From Nemertoderma westbladi (Eukaryota; Xenacoelomorpha; Nemertodermatida; Nemertodermatidae), in assembly GCA_032718475.1 (NCBI GenBank), contig JAUCBJ010007985.1, positions 62,001 to 126,000 of the forward strand: a stretch of DNA of 64,000 bases. Direction: 5' to 3'. Both the position numbers and the translations under genes were made by a program. Of this stretch, positions 10,486 to 20,308 are shown one piece after another; within the stretch, counting starts at the first letter, position 1; every line of letters begins with the position of its first letter. The notes under the pieces are model-generated. The model made no database searches. It saw only the letters and a program-made list of their open reading frames with translations, and had not been told where the DNA came from.

Positions 10486-11047
10486 GTAAGTTCCATTAAA
10501 ATATATCTGTATATATTATTGTTATTATCCTTTTATCTTTTCATGTTTTTGTGCAAAAACCATGTCTATTCACAGTATCACAATTTATTTCATATAAAGT
10601 TGTCATTATAATAAATATTATTTCAGTCTTATCTTATAATAATATATAATAAATCTTATAACAGTTGCTCGAGATCATCAGAACTGTATATTGGACATGA
10701 CTTGATTAAATACTGTACAACCGCCACCGCACCCACATCTACCGTACATTGTACAAAGTTAAATAAACAATCAGTTAGGGAAAACCAAATCGCACCAAAA
10801 ACCGCATGCCACGTCGCCAAGTATAGCGGAGAAACCTTGAGCAACGAGCTGACACGCTACCTGGATCACCTGTTCGGGTATCAGGCCACAGAATCACATC
10901 ATATCAGTATGGAGTGTATAACAGTTGCTTAATAAATCAAGCACTTGTAAGCAATAAAGTTTCTCTTTTCATTTAGTGTGTACATCACTGTACAAACAAA
11001 TTACTATGTAATTTTCTACATGATGAATATTGTCTTCCTCATATCAG
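10486..11047. other. Intron between ShK and PAN exons
   Basis: AT-rich. A 76-codon open stretch at 10,702-10,932 has three cysteines but no domain or splice frame I can support. The end supplies the acceptor CTTCCTCATATCAG for exon C. Confidence 0.45.
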
Positions 11048-11380
11048 GTTTATGGGTAAACAGTGGTAAGGCCTGCCTTACTCGCAGAGGTCAAGGTCCT
11101 TGGACTGCGAATACCTCCGAGCTTATCTCAGCAAATGCTTCAAATGTTTCACCTACAGTTATCAGAATGGATAATATTAGAAGCATAAAGATTTGTAAAG
11201 ATAAGTGCATTGCTGAAGAGACTATGAAGTGTTGGTCAGTCCAATACTCGCCAATGTATAAGATCTGCTATTTGTTGTACTGGTCTAAGATTTATGCTGC
11301 AGCTACTGAAGACTTTGATTTTCATGTTCAGTGCCGCCGTGAAGGCCATTACGATTATGATTTACGTTATGCAGAGAGAA
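11048..11380 (+). CDS. PAN/apple-like domain exon C
   Basis: A 333-bp exon with acceptor CCTCATATCAG|GT and donor GAGA|AGTAAG read as A|GTAAGT, both phase 1. It encodes W-V-N-S-GKAC, then the PAN core IRSIKICKDKC, EETMKCWSVQY, KICYLLYWSK and a QC before the tail YDYDLRYAER. It is clearly homologous to exon A, including the GQ-PW start and the NIR/DIR-x5-CK-KC core, so the two arose by exon duplication. It is symmetrical (1-1) and can be duplicated or skipped without frame change. Confidence 0.68.
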
Positions 11381-11445
11381 GTAAGTGAAGAACGGTTGAT
11401 AAATTATTACAAGAACCATTAAATACGAAATACTTGTACTGCTGT

Positions 11446-11626
11446 TGTGGCGCCCCAAAAGGATCTAACAGACTTCTGCGCCTCTTAGCAACTGACATAT
11501 ACCGGTACTGATAATTCAGTAATTATACTGCACTGTTGTGTCTGTTAGTCAGTCATTTTGTTTGTAACATTATATTATATTATTTGTGTGCAAGGATTTT
11601 TTATGTTGGATTATCCTCGCCCCACA
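11446..11626 (+). repeat. Gypsy 5' LTR
   Basis: 181 bp, identical by eye to the 3' LTR. Contains GATAATTCAGTAATTATAC and a TATTATATTATTTG stretch that could serve as an AT-rich promoter. Confidence 0.95.
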
Positions 11627-11668
11627 ATTGGTGACCCAGACTCTAACTGAACTTTTCGCAACCGCACT

Positions 11669-12439
11669 ATGGCCCAACCGGTCCTTACTGAGGAGCAACT
11701 CGACGCACTCGCAAAAACCCTCGCCAACCGGGTACCTCCTAGCAGCGCAGGTACTTCAAGCCTTACTGGACCGTATGTCACAGCCGTTGCACTAAAACTG
11801 CCTGTTTTCTGGACAGCTGACCCGGAGGTATGGTTTGTGCAGGCTGAGGCCCAGTTTGCCTCCCGTGCGCCTGCCATCACTGCTGACCAGACTAAGTTCA
11901 ACCATGTTGTTTCTGCACTTGACAATTCGACCGCAGTCGAAGTCCGTGCACTGCTCCTCAACCCACCCGCCATTGGCCGCTACGATGCCCTGAAGACTGC
12001 ACTAATCGAAGCGTTTGGTAAAACGCAGGCTGTTAAGGACAATGAACTGCTCAACCTTCATGGACTAGGCGACCGCCTGCCTTCCGCACTGCTGCGTCGC
12101 ATGAAGGGACTTAACGCTGATCCGGAAACGATTTTTCGCGCACTTTTCTTAGCCCAACTTCCCATTGATGTCCGTCGTGTCCTCGCTGCCACAGCTACAA
12201 CTGACCTTGACGACCTGGCCAGGGAAGCTGACCGGATTGTGCAGGCTGGCCAGTTCAACACCAGTTCTGTCGCTGCTGCCACCCGCCAACCTCAGCAGAT
12301 GCAGAAGAACCTCTGCTACTTCCACAGCCGATTTGGTGATAAGGCCCGCAACTGTGACCGAGACAGGTGTCCCATGGCCCACCTACTGCCAGCCAAAACA
12401 CCCAAACTGGCTGCGGGAAACACATTGGCCGGCCGCTAG
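11669..12439 (+). CDS. gag: Gypsy gag polyprotein
   Basis: 256 residues starting MAQPVLTEEQ. The N-terminal half contains the capsid-like region: KLPVFW-ADPEVWFVQAEAQF, then FNHVVSAL and YDALKTALIEAFG, the common gag signature of this Gypsy group. The C-terminus has a zinc-binding module CYFHSRFGDKARNCDRDRC. The stop at 12,437 overlaps the protease-pol frame, which is -1 relative to gag, as in elements that use programmed -1 shifting. I could not find a convincing in-frame slippery heptamer. Confidence 0.88.
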   Translation: MAQPVLTEEQLDALAKTLANRVPPSSAGTSSLTGPYVTAVALKLPVFWTADPEVWFVQAEAQFASRAPAITADQTKFNHVVSALDNSTAVEVRALLLNPPAIGRYDALKTALIEAFGKTQAVKDNELLNLHGLGDRLPSALLRRMKGLNADPETIFRALFLAQLPIDVRRVLAATATTDLDDLAREADRIVQAGQFNTSSVAAATRQPQQMQKNLCYFHSRFGDKARNCDRDRCPMAHLLPAKTPKLAAGNTLAGR

Positions 12440-12756
12440 TGGCAGCGGTCGGCCCATCTCCCTCGCCCACGTTTTCCACATCGCTTTCATTCCCTACAGA
12501 GAATGTTTCTAAGACTTTCTCTAGCGCCCTCACCATGAAGAGCGGGGCCATGACGGTGTGGGACTGGCGATCTGGCCGCACGTTTCTTGTTGACTCTGGT
12601 GCTGATGAGAGCGTTTACCCGGCCTCCACCAATGACCGCCATGGTACTCACTCTGCGGACCTCATTGCTGCAAATGGTTCAATTATCCGCACATATGGCA
12701 AACGGGATATCTCCCTCATACTCCGAAACAACCGCACTTTTGTCCAGAGCTTCTAG
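12367..12756 (+). CDS. Gypsy protease segment (ends at in-frame TAG)
   Basis: The frame overlaps gag and contains FLVDSGADESVYP around residues 74-86, the retropepsin D-S-G active site, then ADLIAANGS and the flap-like region. It ends at TAG (12,754-12,756). The next codons, IAEVTQPILGADFF, are in the same frame and are the normal protease-to-RT linker, so a single stop separates protease from RT. Because the LTRs are identical this is either a fresh mutation or an error in the assembled sequence. Confidence 0.8.
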   Translation: MSHGPPTASQNTQTGCGKHIGRPLVAAVGPSPSPTFSTSLSFPTENVSKTFSSALTMKSGAMTVWDWRSGRTFLVDSGADESVYPASTNDRHGTHSADLIAANGSIIRTYGKRDISLILRNNRTFVQSF

Positions 12757-12765
12757 ATTGCAGAG

Positions 12766-15573
12766 GTGACACAGCCCATCCTCGGTGCAGATTTTTTTAT
12801 AACTAATCGCCTAGCCATCGACCTTGCTGGCCGCCAACTCCTCAGTCTTGACCATCTCCGGCCAATCCCCGCCAAGGCGGCCCGCACAACTCAAGTCAGT
12901 GGACTTCATCTTGTCCGATCCGGTTTCGAGGCCATACTGGATGATTTCCCAGAACTACTTATTCCACGTTTCCGGCCGGATGACCCTGTCAGGCACAACA
13001 CGGAGCACCACATTGTCACTGAGGGCCCACCAGTACATGCGCACGCACGTCGCCTCGATGGTGAGAAATTGGCCATCGCCAAGGCGGAGTTTGATGAGAT
13101 GGAACGCCTCGGTATTGTCCGCCGCTCTGCCTCGCCATGGTCATCGCCTCTCCACATCGCCCCGAAACCCAGTGGTGGGTGGCGACCATGCGGTGACTAC
13201 AGGCGCCTTAATGACATTACCATCGATGACCGCTACCCGCTTCCCCACCTGCAGGATTTCAACAATAACCTTGCAGGTAAGCGTTTCTTCTCTGTCATCG
13301 ACCTCGTCCGGGGTTTTCACCATATCCCCATGCATGCTGATGATATTGCCAAGACTGCCATCATCACGCCTTTCGGTCTCTATGAGTTCTTACGCATGCC
13401 CTTTGGCCTAAAGAATGCAGCACAAGCATTCCAACGGCTGATGGATGGCATATTGCAAGGCATTGATTACGTTTTCGTCTACTTAGACGACATCCTCGTC
13501 TCGAGCAGCACAGCCGAGGAGCATGCTGAGCACCTGCGCCAGGTATTCCGTCTGCTTGCTGCAAACGGCCTTGTTGTGAACCGCCGCAAGAGCCTCTTCG
13601 GGGTGTCGGAGCTGCAATACCTCGGCCACCTCGTCTCTACCACTGGAATCTCTCCACTCCCATCACGTGTCGATGCCATCATCAATGTCCCCATCCCTAC
13701 TTCAAAGCTTGAGCTCCAGCGTTTCCTTGGTATGATCAATTTCTACCGTCGGTTCATGCCATACCTCGCCTCCAAGCTGAACCCACTCCACGAGGCCACT
13801 GCTGGAAAGGGACAGTTCATCACCTGGACCTACGCCTGCAATGAGGCTTTTGTGGCAGCCAAGTCTGCCCTAGCAGATGCCACACTGCTCCACCACCCTG
13901 ACCCATCCGTACCCACATCAGTCACTGTTGATGCCTCTAACAATGGTGTCGGTGCGGAGCTTGCCCAACTTCAGAAGGGCACCTGGAAGCCAATAAGTTT
14001 TTTCTCGCGAAAGCTTTCTGCCGCAGAAAAAAACTATAGCACTTTCGACCGGGAACTGCTTGCCATCTATGAGGCCATACGCCATTTCCGCCACTATGTA
14101 GAAGGCAAGCCACTGACGGTTTATACCGACCATAAACCCCTCGTTTTTGCCTTCTCCAGTGATTCCAACCGCTCACCACGCCAGACTCGTCATCTCTCGC
14201 TTATTGCTGAATACACAACAGATGTACGGCACATCAGCGGCAAAGGAAACATCGTTGCAGACACACTCTCCCGAGCAGTATGTGCCTCTGCTGCCATTGC
14301 CCTCCCAACTATTGACTACACCAAGTTAGCTGCTGACCAAGGGTGCGAAGAGATCAATGCCTACCGCACAGCCATTACTGGCATGACACTTGTTGATGTC
14401 CAACTGACAAACAATGTCTCCATCCTATGCGATACCTCCACCGGCAAACCGCGCCCTATTGTCCCAGCAACATGGACCCATCGTATATTTGGTGCAATTC
14501 ATGGACTCTCCCACCCGGGGCCTCGACCCACACAGCGTGCCATATCTGCCCATTTCGTTTGGCATGGACTCAAGCGTGATGTGCGCCGCTGGTGCCGTGA
14601 GTGCCACCCATGCCAGGCGTCAAAGGTCACCCAACATGTGCATGCACCCGTGACTCAACGCCCAACTCCAGAGCGACGTTTCGGCAGTTTGCACGTCGAC
14701 CTCGTTGGACCTCTTCCAGAGTCTGAGGGCAATGTCTACCTCTTCACAATAATAGACCGCTTCACACGCTGGCCCGAGGCCATACCAATCACCAATAGTG
14801 AGACTGTGACGTGTGTTCGCTCCCTCATCCGCGGCTGGATATCCCGCTTTGGTATTCCAAACGACATCACATCTGACCGTGGCCCTCAATTTACAAGCTG
14901 CCTCTGGTCCGAACTCGGAGCAACACTCGGCATCTCAACCAGCAACACAACTGCCTACCATCCTGCAGCCAATGGTATGGTGGAGCGGCTGCACCGACAA
15001 CTGAAAGCAGCACTGAAGGCACGCCTAACCAGACACAATTGGATGGATGAACTACCCCTTGTCCTACTCGGCATTCGTACTGCCTGGCGCGAGGGCACTA
15101 ATGCATCAGCAGCTGAGCTTGTCTATGGCACAGCCCTGCGTGTGCCAGGTGAGTTTGTGCCAGATACCTCGCGTGCCACAGCCCCATCTGACGCTTTCCT
15201 CCGCCAGCTGCAGGCTGACATGCGTGCCATACAGCCACCTGCTGTCGTATTCCACGCTGATCCACCAGTCCACATGCCTGCTGCCCTCGACAAGGCCACA
15301 CACGTGTACATCCGCCACGATGCTCACCGCACACCCTTACAGCGACCTTATGATGGTCCCTTCCGCGTCCTCCAAGCTGGTGACAAATCCTTCATTGTTG
15401 ACCGCAATGGCAAAGAATATACTGTCTCTCGTGGACCGGCTGAAAGCCGCTTACCTGCCAATGCAGCCTCCACCCCAGCCCATTCCACAACCTCAACAGC
15501 CTCCTGGTTCGCCACTTCCAGCAACTGTAACACGCTCAGGCCGTCATGTCCGCCGGCCAGCCCGTTTCCCTGA
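12766..15573 (+). CDS. pol: Gypsy pol: RT, RNase H, integrase
   Basis: 935 residues in the protease frame. RT: KPSGGWRPCGDYRRLN, FLRMPFGLKNAAQAFQRLMD, and YLDD at about 239-242. RNase H begins near TVDASNNGVGAEL and includes FDRELLAIYEAIRHF and YTDHKPL. Integrase: zinc finger H-x-LSHPG to C-x2-C (CRECHPCQASK), catalytic D645, D704 and E740 (DD35E), with the HVDLVGPLP and NGMVERLHRQLK contexts. All catalytic residues are present. Enzymes reverse-transcribe and integrate the element. Apart from the TAG upstream the frame is intact to the purine tract. Confidence 0.95.
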   Translation: MTQPILGADFFITNRLAIDLAGRQLLSLDHLRPIPAKAARTTQVSGLHLVRSGFEAILDDFPELLIPRFRPDDPVRHNTEHHIVTEGPPVHAHARRLDGEKLAIAKAEFDEMERLGIVRRSASPWSSPLHIAPKPSGGWRPCGDYRRLNDITIDDRYPLPHLQDFNNNLAGKRFFSVIDLVRGFHHIPMHADDIAKTAIITPFGLYEFLRMPFGLKNAAQAFQRLMDGILQGIDYVFVYLDDILVSSSTAEEHAEHLRQVFRLLAANGLVVNRRKSLFGVSELQYLGHLVSTTGISPLPSRVDAIINVPIPTSKLELQRFLGMINFYRRFMPYLASKLNPLHEATAGKGQFITWTYACNEAFVAAKSALADATLLHHPDPSVPTSVTVDASNNGVGAELAQLQKGTWKPISFFSRKLSAAEKNYSTFDRELLAIYEAIRHFRHYVEGKPLTVYTDHKPLVFAFSSDSNRSPRQTRHLSLIAEYTTDVRHISGKGNIVADTLSRAVCASAAIALPTIDYTKLAADQGCEEINAYRTAITGMTLVDVQLTNNVSILCDTSTGKPRPIVPATWTHRIFGAIHGLSHPGPRPTQRAISAHFVWHGLKRDVRRWCRECHPCQASKVTQHVHAPVTQRPTPERRFGSLHVDLVGPLPESEGNVYLFTIIDRFTRWPEAIPITNSETVTCVRSLIRGWISRFGIPNDITSDRGPQFTSCLWSELGATLGISTSNTTAYHPAANGMVERLHRQLKAALKARLTRHNWMDELPLVLLGIRTAWREGTNASAAELVYGTALRVPGEFVPDTSRATAPSDAFLRQLQADMRAIQPPAVVFHADPPVHMPAALDKATHVYIRHDAHRTPLQRPYDGPFRVLQAGDKSFIVDRNGKEYTVSRGPAESRLPANAASTPAHSTTSTASWFATSSNCNTLRPSCPPASPFP

Positions 15574-15633
15574 CTAACGAATCGCTACCTCGTCCAGGAA
15601 CTCGGCCCTGTCCTCCTCGCTGGGGGGAGGCAC

Positions 15634-15814
15634 TGTGGCGCCCCAAAAGGATCTAACAGACTTCTGCGCCTCTTAGCAACTGACATATACCGGTACTGAT
15701 AATTCAGTAATTATACTGCACTGTTGTGTCTGTTAGTCAGTCATTTTGTTTGTAACATTATATTATATTATTTGTGTGCAAGGATTTTTTATGTTGGATT
15801 ATCCTCGCCCCACA
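15634..15814 (+). repeat. Gypsy 3' LTR
   Basis: Identical by eye to the 5' LTR; followed by the CTGT target duplication and the host repeat CTGTACTACCGA. Confidence 0.95.
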
Positions 15815-15818
15815 CTGT

Positions 15819-16265
15819 ACTACCGAGAAATACTTGTACTGCTGTACTACCGACACACTAAATTCAATTATTATGTTTTCATCCCATTGTAGAAAGATAT
15901 ATCGGTGCAATATTTTTTTCCCGATATAAAACTTTGTTTTCCCAACTTTGAAAATGATTATTCTTATAAGAATTCCCGATGTAAATAATGAGAAATAAAT
16001 AATATAGTCAGTCTGTAGTAAACAAAAAGCGATCCCCTAAATATTAATTTTAGCTGAGCCGGTATTGCATTCATAGTCATTACATAATCCTGTCTGGGGT
16101 GATAACAAAGATAGACTGGACAGACATGTTAATTATAATATATTTTACTGTTTAACGGGAAACTTGTAATTTTGAGTAACAATCATGATTGACCACTGAC
16201 TCATCGCCAAATGTATATAAACCTCCCATTTTTTACTCATTGTGTTTCTGGCATACTAACACTTG
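15819..16265. other. Intron, no recognised feature
   Basis: AT-rich. It starts with a short host repeat (ACTTGTACTGCTGTACTACCGA) that was split by the Gypsy insertion. Confidence 0.45.
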
Positions 16266-16402
16266 AACGGAACCCCTCCGCTTTGCAGGACATTGCTTTC
16301 ACCGTGAGGACCAGCCAGTGCATAATCTTGTACTTTGGCAGCCTCATGGAGTGAATAAGCATGGTGGACAGTCCATGATTTTTTTGAGACGCATCTTAAA
16401 GC
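16266..16402 (+). mobile_element. LINE I fragment (C-terminal coding)
   Basis: About 137 bases matching the RLRFAGHC to FLRRILK part of LINE I. Both ends are missing, so this is a relic. It abuts the GATA-rich minisatellite. Confidence 0.8.
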
Positions 16403-16418
16403 CTGGTTCACAATATAG

Positions 16419-17001
16419 ACATAAGAGATAAGCGATAAGAGATAAGCGATAAGATATAATCTATAAGAGATAAACGATAAGAGATAAGCTATAAGCCAGG
16501 AGTTAAGAGATAATCTATAAGAGATACGCGATAAGAGATAATAGATAAGCTATAAGAGATAAGCTATAAGCCAGGAGTTAAGAGATAATCTATAAGAGAT
16601 ACGCGATAAGAGATAATAGATAAGCTATAAGCCAGGAGTTAAGAGATAAGCTATCAGAGATAAGCTATAAGCCAGGAGTTAAGAGATAATCTATAAGAGA
16701 TACGCGATAAGAGAGAGATAATAGATAAGCTATAAGCCAGGAGTTAAGAGATAAGCTATAAGAGATAAGCTATAAGCCAGGAGTTAAGAGATAATCTATA
16801 AGAGATACGCGATAAGAGATAATAGATAAGCTATAAGCCAGGAGTTAAGAGATAAGCTATAAGAGATAAGCTATAAGCCAGGAGTTAAGAGATAAGCTAT
16901 AAGCCAGGAGTTAAGAGATAAGCTATAAGCCAGGAGTTAAGAGATAAGCTATAAGAGATACGCTATAAGAGATAAGCTATAAGCCAGAGATAAGAGATAA
17001 G
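16419..17001. repeat. GATAAG-rich minisatellite
   Basis: Tandem, partly higher-order array built from AGATAAGC, TATAAG and the block AAGCCAGGAGTTAAGAG. Several dozen copies of the GATA-factor core AGATAA or CGATAAG occur in 580 bp, nearly all in one orientation. It is followed by a C-homopolymer of about 18 bases at 17,008-17,025. Confidence 0.9.
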
Positions 17002-17025
17002 GTGTATCCCCCCCCCCCCCCCCCA

Positions 17026-17514
17026 TTTGTGGTTGGAATGTAGAGCAGAATGGATACGCTTACAAGGGCGCATATCGGCCTTGGATCCTTATAGTGGTAG
17101 CTAAATGGATTCATCAGGGAAGTCGATACATCGGAAGTCGAGACAATTGACAAGAGTGGCAGCAAAATTATTCATCTCCAATGGATTCCACAATATTTAC
17201 TTATCTGTATCCATATTGATATTGAAACAAAGTGTGGCGAATTGTCGCGTGCTGCCAAATTTATTATATTAAAGAATCATAATCATATCAATTAACCAAT
17301 ATCCAGTAATCTATAATCAATAATAATAAAAGTGTATTCGTCATTATAATGAGCATCGGCATTATAATTGTAAATTCGATCTAAATTAAGTAGAAGTGCC
17401 AGAATTAATTTGGAAAATTTGTTAAAATATATGTTGTATTTCTTTTTGATTTATGTTAAATAATAAATTATTTTTAATTATTCTGCTCATAACATTTATT
17501 TAATTTCTCTGCAG
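17026..17514. other. Intron before the terminal exon
   Basis: AT-rich. It ends in a strong acceptor, TTTAATTTCTCTGCAG. Confidence 0.5.
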
Positions 17515-18635
17515 CAATAAATTTTACCCGGTTACCTGCCACTGAAGAAATAAATAATGTTATACCTGTATCCATACTTGGTGATAATGACAGGTCATGT
17601 GAATTTGACTGCGGCAATGGGTCATGCATTCCGAATCGATTTATATGTGACAAAAAGGTTGATTGCCCAAACCGAGCTGATGAGAGCCCGTGTGATCATG
17701 AGGTTTGCGATTGGATTCAATTTCAGTGTAAAGGTGATTATTTATGTATTTCGGCACATGACCGGTGCAATACAGTTAGTGAATGCATGGATGGCTCAGA
17801 TGAAGATCCAAGATTCAACGTCAGTCCAGATCCAGATTATAATAGCAATTGTTATTATTATGCACAAGAATTGGAGGATAGAGAGACAGCAGCTAAAGCA
17901 ATATGTGAGGCAGAGTTGAACAGCAGCTGTTCGCATTATCTGGAGATTGGAATCTGTGACATACTAACAATTGAGGGAATGGCATTGATAAAATGCACAA
18001 ACGGTTCAATAACAATACAATTGCAAAGGCCACTCAAATGTTGCGTGGGTGGAATAGGACTGGGACAGAATACAAAACTTGATGACGTTGATTTTGGAGT
18101 TGGTTGGATTAATTACACAAATGGCTTTGGGGATAAACATGGGGGAAGTTATTGGTTAGGTTTAAAAAACATAGCGGCCATAACTAAACTAGCCAGAGAA
18201 TGGAACAACACGGTGCAGCTTGTTGTTGCAACTCAATACAGTACGAAACAGCCAGTCTACGGTGTACCGGATGACAGTGTCTATACCTTTGGAATTTATG
18301 GTCAATTTGAAGTTCTTGATTCCTCTACATATATGTTAAGAGTTGGCAGTTATAAAATTATCCCAAATACCACTTATGATGCTGGACCATATATGTTGGA
18401 AGGAAATGGTAAACGGTTTTCTACATTTGATCATGACAATGATGATGCCCCAGATAGGAATTTAGTTGAGGAATTTGGAGGATCGAGACCCGGGGGTTGG
18501 TGGTATGGGTCTTCATTCTATGGTAATCTCAATGGAGGAAAGAATATATCCGACGAAACACAAGGCAACGGTATCAGAGTTGGTTTCTTAGAACAACGGT
18601 TTACCCACACTAGAATGATGATTCAATTGCACTAA
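17515..18635 (+). CDS. Terminal exon: two LDLa repeats and fibrinogen-related domain
   Basis: Phase-1 acceptor CTCTGCAG|CA, then an open frame of about 372 residues to TAA (18,633-18,635). LDLa 1 (residues about 29-60) has DCGNGSCIP-FICDKKVDCPN-ADE. LDLa 2 (about 64-97) has C-GDYLCISAHDRC and ECMDGSDED, both with the calcium-binding acidic cluster. The C-terminal half is a FReD: GFGDKHGGSYWLGL (from about 204), YGQFEV, GKRFSTFDHDNDD and GGWWYGSSFYGNLNG. The calcium-site D-x-D is kept, but the usual Cys of WWY-xC is Ser. FReD proteins are secreted or cell-surface lectin-like proteins. The domain order matches multi-module receptors or lectins; ligand unknown. Confidence 0.85.
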
Positions 18636-18728
18636 TGATGATATACTATAAGGTGGAGGGGGTATTATTACATGTAAGTGGTGACTGGTAATATTTGGGT
18701 TTCGAAGACAATTTATAGAAAGTTATAT

Positions 18729-18785
18729 AATAAATGATAATAATGTTTTAGAATAATTAATTGAAAACAGAATATAGATAATAAA
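18729..18785 (+). promoter_or_regulatory. Candidate polyadenylation signals
   Basis: AATAAA occurs at 18,729-18,734 and 18,780-18,785, about 95 and 145 bases after the FReD stop codon. Either could end the modular gene's mRNA. Confidence 0.5.
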
Positions 18786-18855
18786 TATTTATTTACAGTG
18801 CATTATAAAAGATCCTATTTACTATAAAAAACAATTTATGGGATTTATGGGATAG

Positions 18856-19196
18856 TACTACTACTAGGTCGAGCGAACTCGGACAGTGGAAATTAGATCC
18901 TTCCAGGCTTCCCGATTCTCCATAGTTGTCGCCATTTCGTAATTCTCATGTTCAGTGTCCCTTTCAAGCTGGTCTATATGTTATCGCTGGTCATCCGCGG
19001 TTACGCTTTCCATGTATTGGTTGCCAGAAAAGTAGATCTGGTATGATCTCGTCTTTACTTCTCCAGCAGTGCCCACTGAATCTTAATCTGCGTTTACGGA
19101 AGGTGGTTGATACAGGTGGTATTGTACCATAGAGCTCGGCGATGGTAATGTGTTGTCTCCAGCTGATGTTTAGGGCTGCCCTTAGTAGTCTTGTGT
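18856..19196 (-). mobile_element. LINE lineage III, truncated 3' fragment
   Basis: Minus-strand C-terminal coding and 3' end, bounded on the left by (CTA)n, i.e. a (TAG)n tail. It parallels the next copy for about 330 bp, with several indels that break the frame. Confidence 0.8.
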
Positions 19197-20200
19197 ACTA
19201 CTGCTACTACTAGGTCGAGCGAACTCGGACAGTGGAAATGAGATCCTTCCAGGCTTCCCGATTCTCCATAGTTGTCGCAATTTCGTTTCTCCCAAGTTCA
19301 GTATCCCTTTCAAGTTGATCTATATATGTGATGGCAGGTCGTCCACGACTACGCTTTCCATGAGTTGTTTGCCAGAGAAGTAGATCTGGTATGACCTCGT
19401 CTTTACTTCGCCAGCAGTGCCCACTGAATCTTAATCTGCGTTCACAGAGGGTGGTTGATACAGGTGGTATTGTACCATAAAGCTCGGCGTTTGTCATGTG
19501 TTGTCTCCAGCTGATGTTTAGGGCTGCCCTTAGTAGTCTTGTGTAGCAACCATCAATTCGTTGTTCAAGTGATTTAGTCAGTGTCCAGGTCTCACCCCGT
19601 ATAAAAATACACTTTCCACTGTGGCTCGAAAGAACTTAGTCTTCAGGTGCCTGGAGAGATCTGATTTCCAGATGGTATCCATTTTTGATAGAGCTACCCA
19701 AGCCTTTGCTTTCCTAACTTCTATGTCCTTTTCGCTACTCTCTATCCATGATCTTCTCTCTTACAAGTAACCTCAGAGTTTTGCCATGGCACATACTGTT
19801 TTCGTTTGGGCTTCTGGGGAGATATGCCTCTTAGCTGATTCCTTGTGGGCTGTTATTATATTCTGGTATATTGAATCGGTGGACTGGTCTTCATCCATTG
19901 ACTGAAGTGCTTCAAAGCGGTTTTGAACTTCTACTGTGTAAGCATCCTTTACAGCATTGTCTGTTCTGAGTTTCTCCCAGTCATAGTTGATTTGCTTGCT
20001 TGTCCTGGGTTTGCTGGCTCTCAAACTGAGTCTGATCTCTGCAGTCACAATTCTGTGGTCCGAACCAATTAGGTTGAACGAGCTGTATGCCTCGCAGTTG
20101 ATCATGCTGTTTCTCCACTTTCTGTTTATAAGGATGTAATCCAGTTGTTCTTTGACTCTGTATTTTGCGATGTCTCTACATAATAAATAAGATTGCATCA
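19197..20200 (-). mobile_element. LINE lineage III with RT core deleted
   Basis: The minus strand encodes, 5' to 3': an endonuclease end (EQLDYILINRKWRNSM, SDHRIVTAEIRLSLRAS; 19,773-20,201), then with no RT palm the thumb and C-terminus (RKAKAWVALSKMDTIWKSD, LRFSGHCWRSKDEVIPDLLLW; about 19,210-19,770). The QGD and FADD region is absent, so roughly 1 kb was lost inside the element. It ends in (TAG)n. The C-terminal block resembles lineage I (RLRFAGHC), so the two are related. Confidence 0.8.
19210..19497 (-). pseudogene. LINE III RT C-terminal domain
   Basis: A 95-codon open stretch: ERRLRFSGHCWRSKDEVIP, WQTTHGKRSRGRPAITYIDQL and ERDTELGRNEI. This is the zinc-like H/C and GRP motif tail that follows the RT thumb in this LINE group. 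Confidence 0.75.
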
Positions 20201-20308
20201 TTATTCAATGACTCCGTAATAAATCTAAGTGTATTAGATTTTGGTTGGAATACTGGTGCAAATGGAATGTTGTTGCCCAATAAATACCTTTCACCAATTC
20301 CTGATTCA

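Larger units (their letters stand above)
11446..15814 (+). mobile_element. Ty3/Gypsy LTR retrotransposon
   Basis: A 4,369-bp element with 181-bp LTRs (TGTGGCG to CCCCACA) and a 4-bp target duplication, CTGT, at 11,442-11,445 and 15,815-15,818. By eye the two LTRs are identical, so insertion is recent. A primer-binding-like TGGTGACCC begins 2 bases after the 5' LTR, and a purine tract (TGGGGGGAGG) precedes the 3' LTR. Internal order is gag, protease, RT, RNase H, integrase, the Gypsy order. It lies in the intron between PAN exon C and the LDLa-FReD exon, in the gene's orientation. Confidence 0.95.

Noticed and set aside
10702-10932. 76-codon frame with cysteines between ShK and PAN exons
   Set aside because: No consistent acceptor or donor in phase 1 and no domain pattern.
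12391-12407. CCCAAAC as a -1 slippery site for the Gypsy gag-pol shift
   Set aside because: Its register relative to the gag frame is wrong for simultaneous slippage (gag reads CCC AAA rather than CCA AAC).
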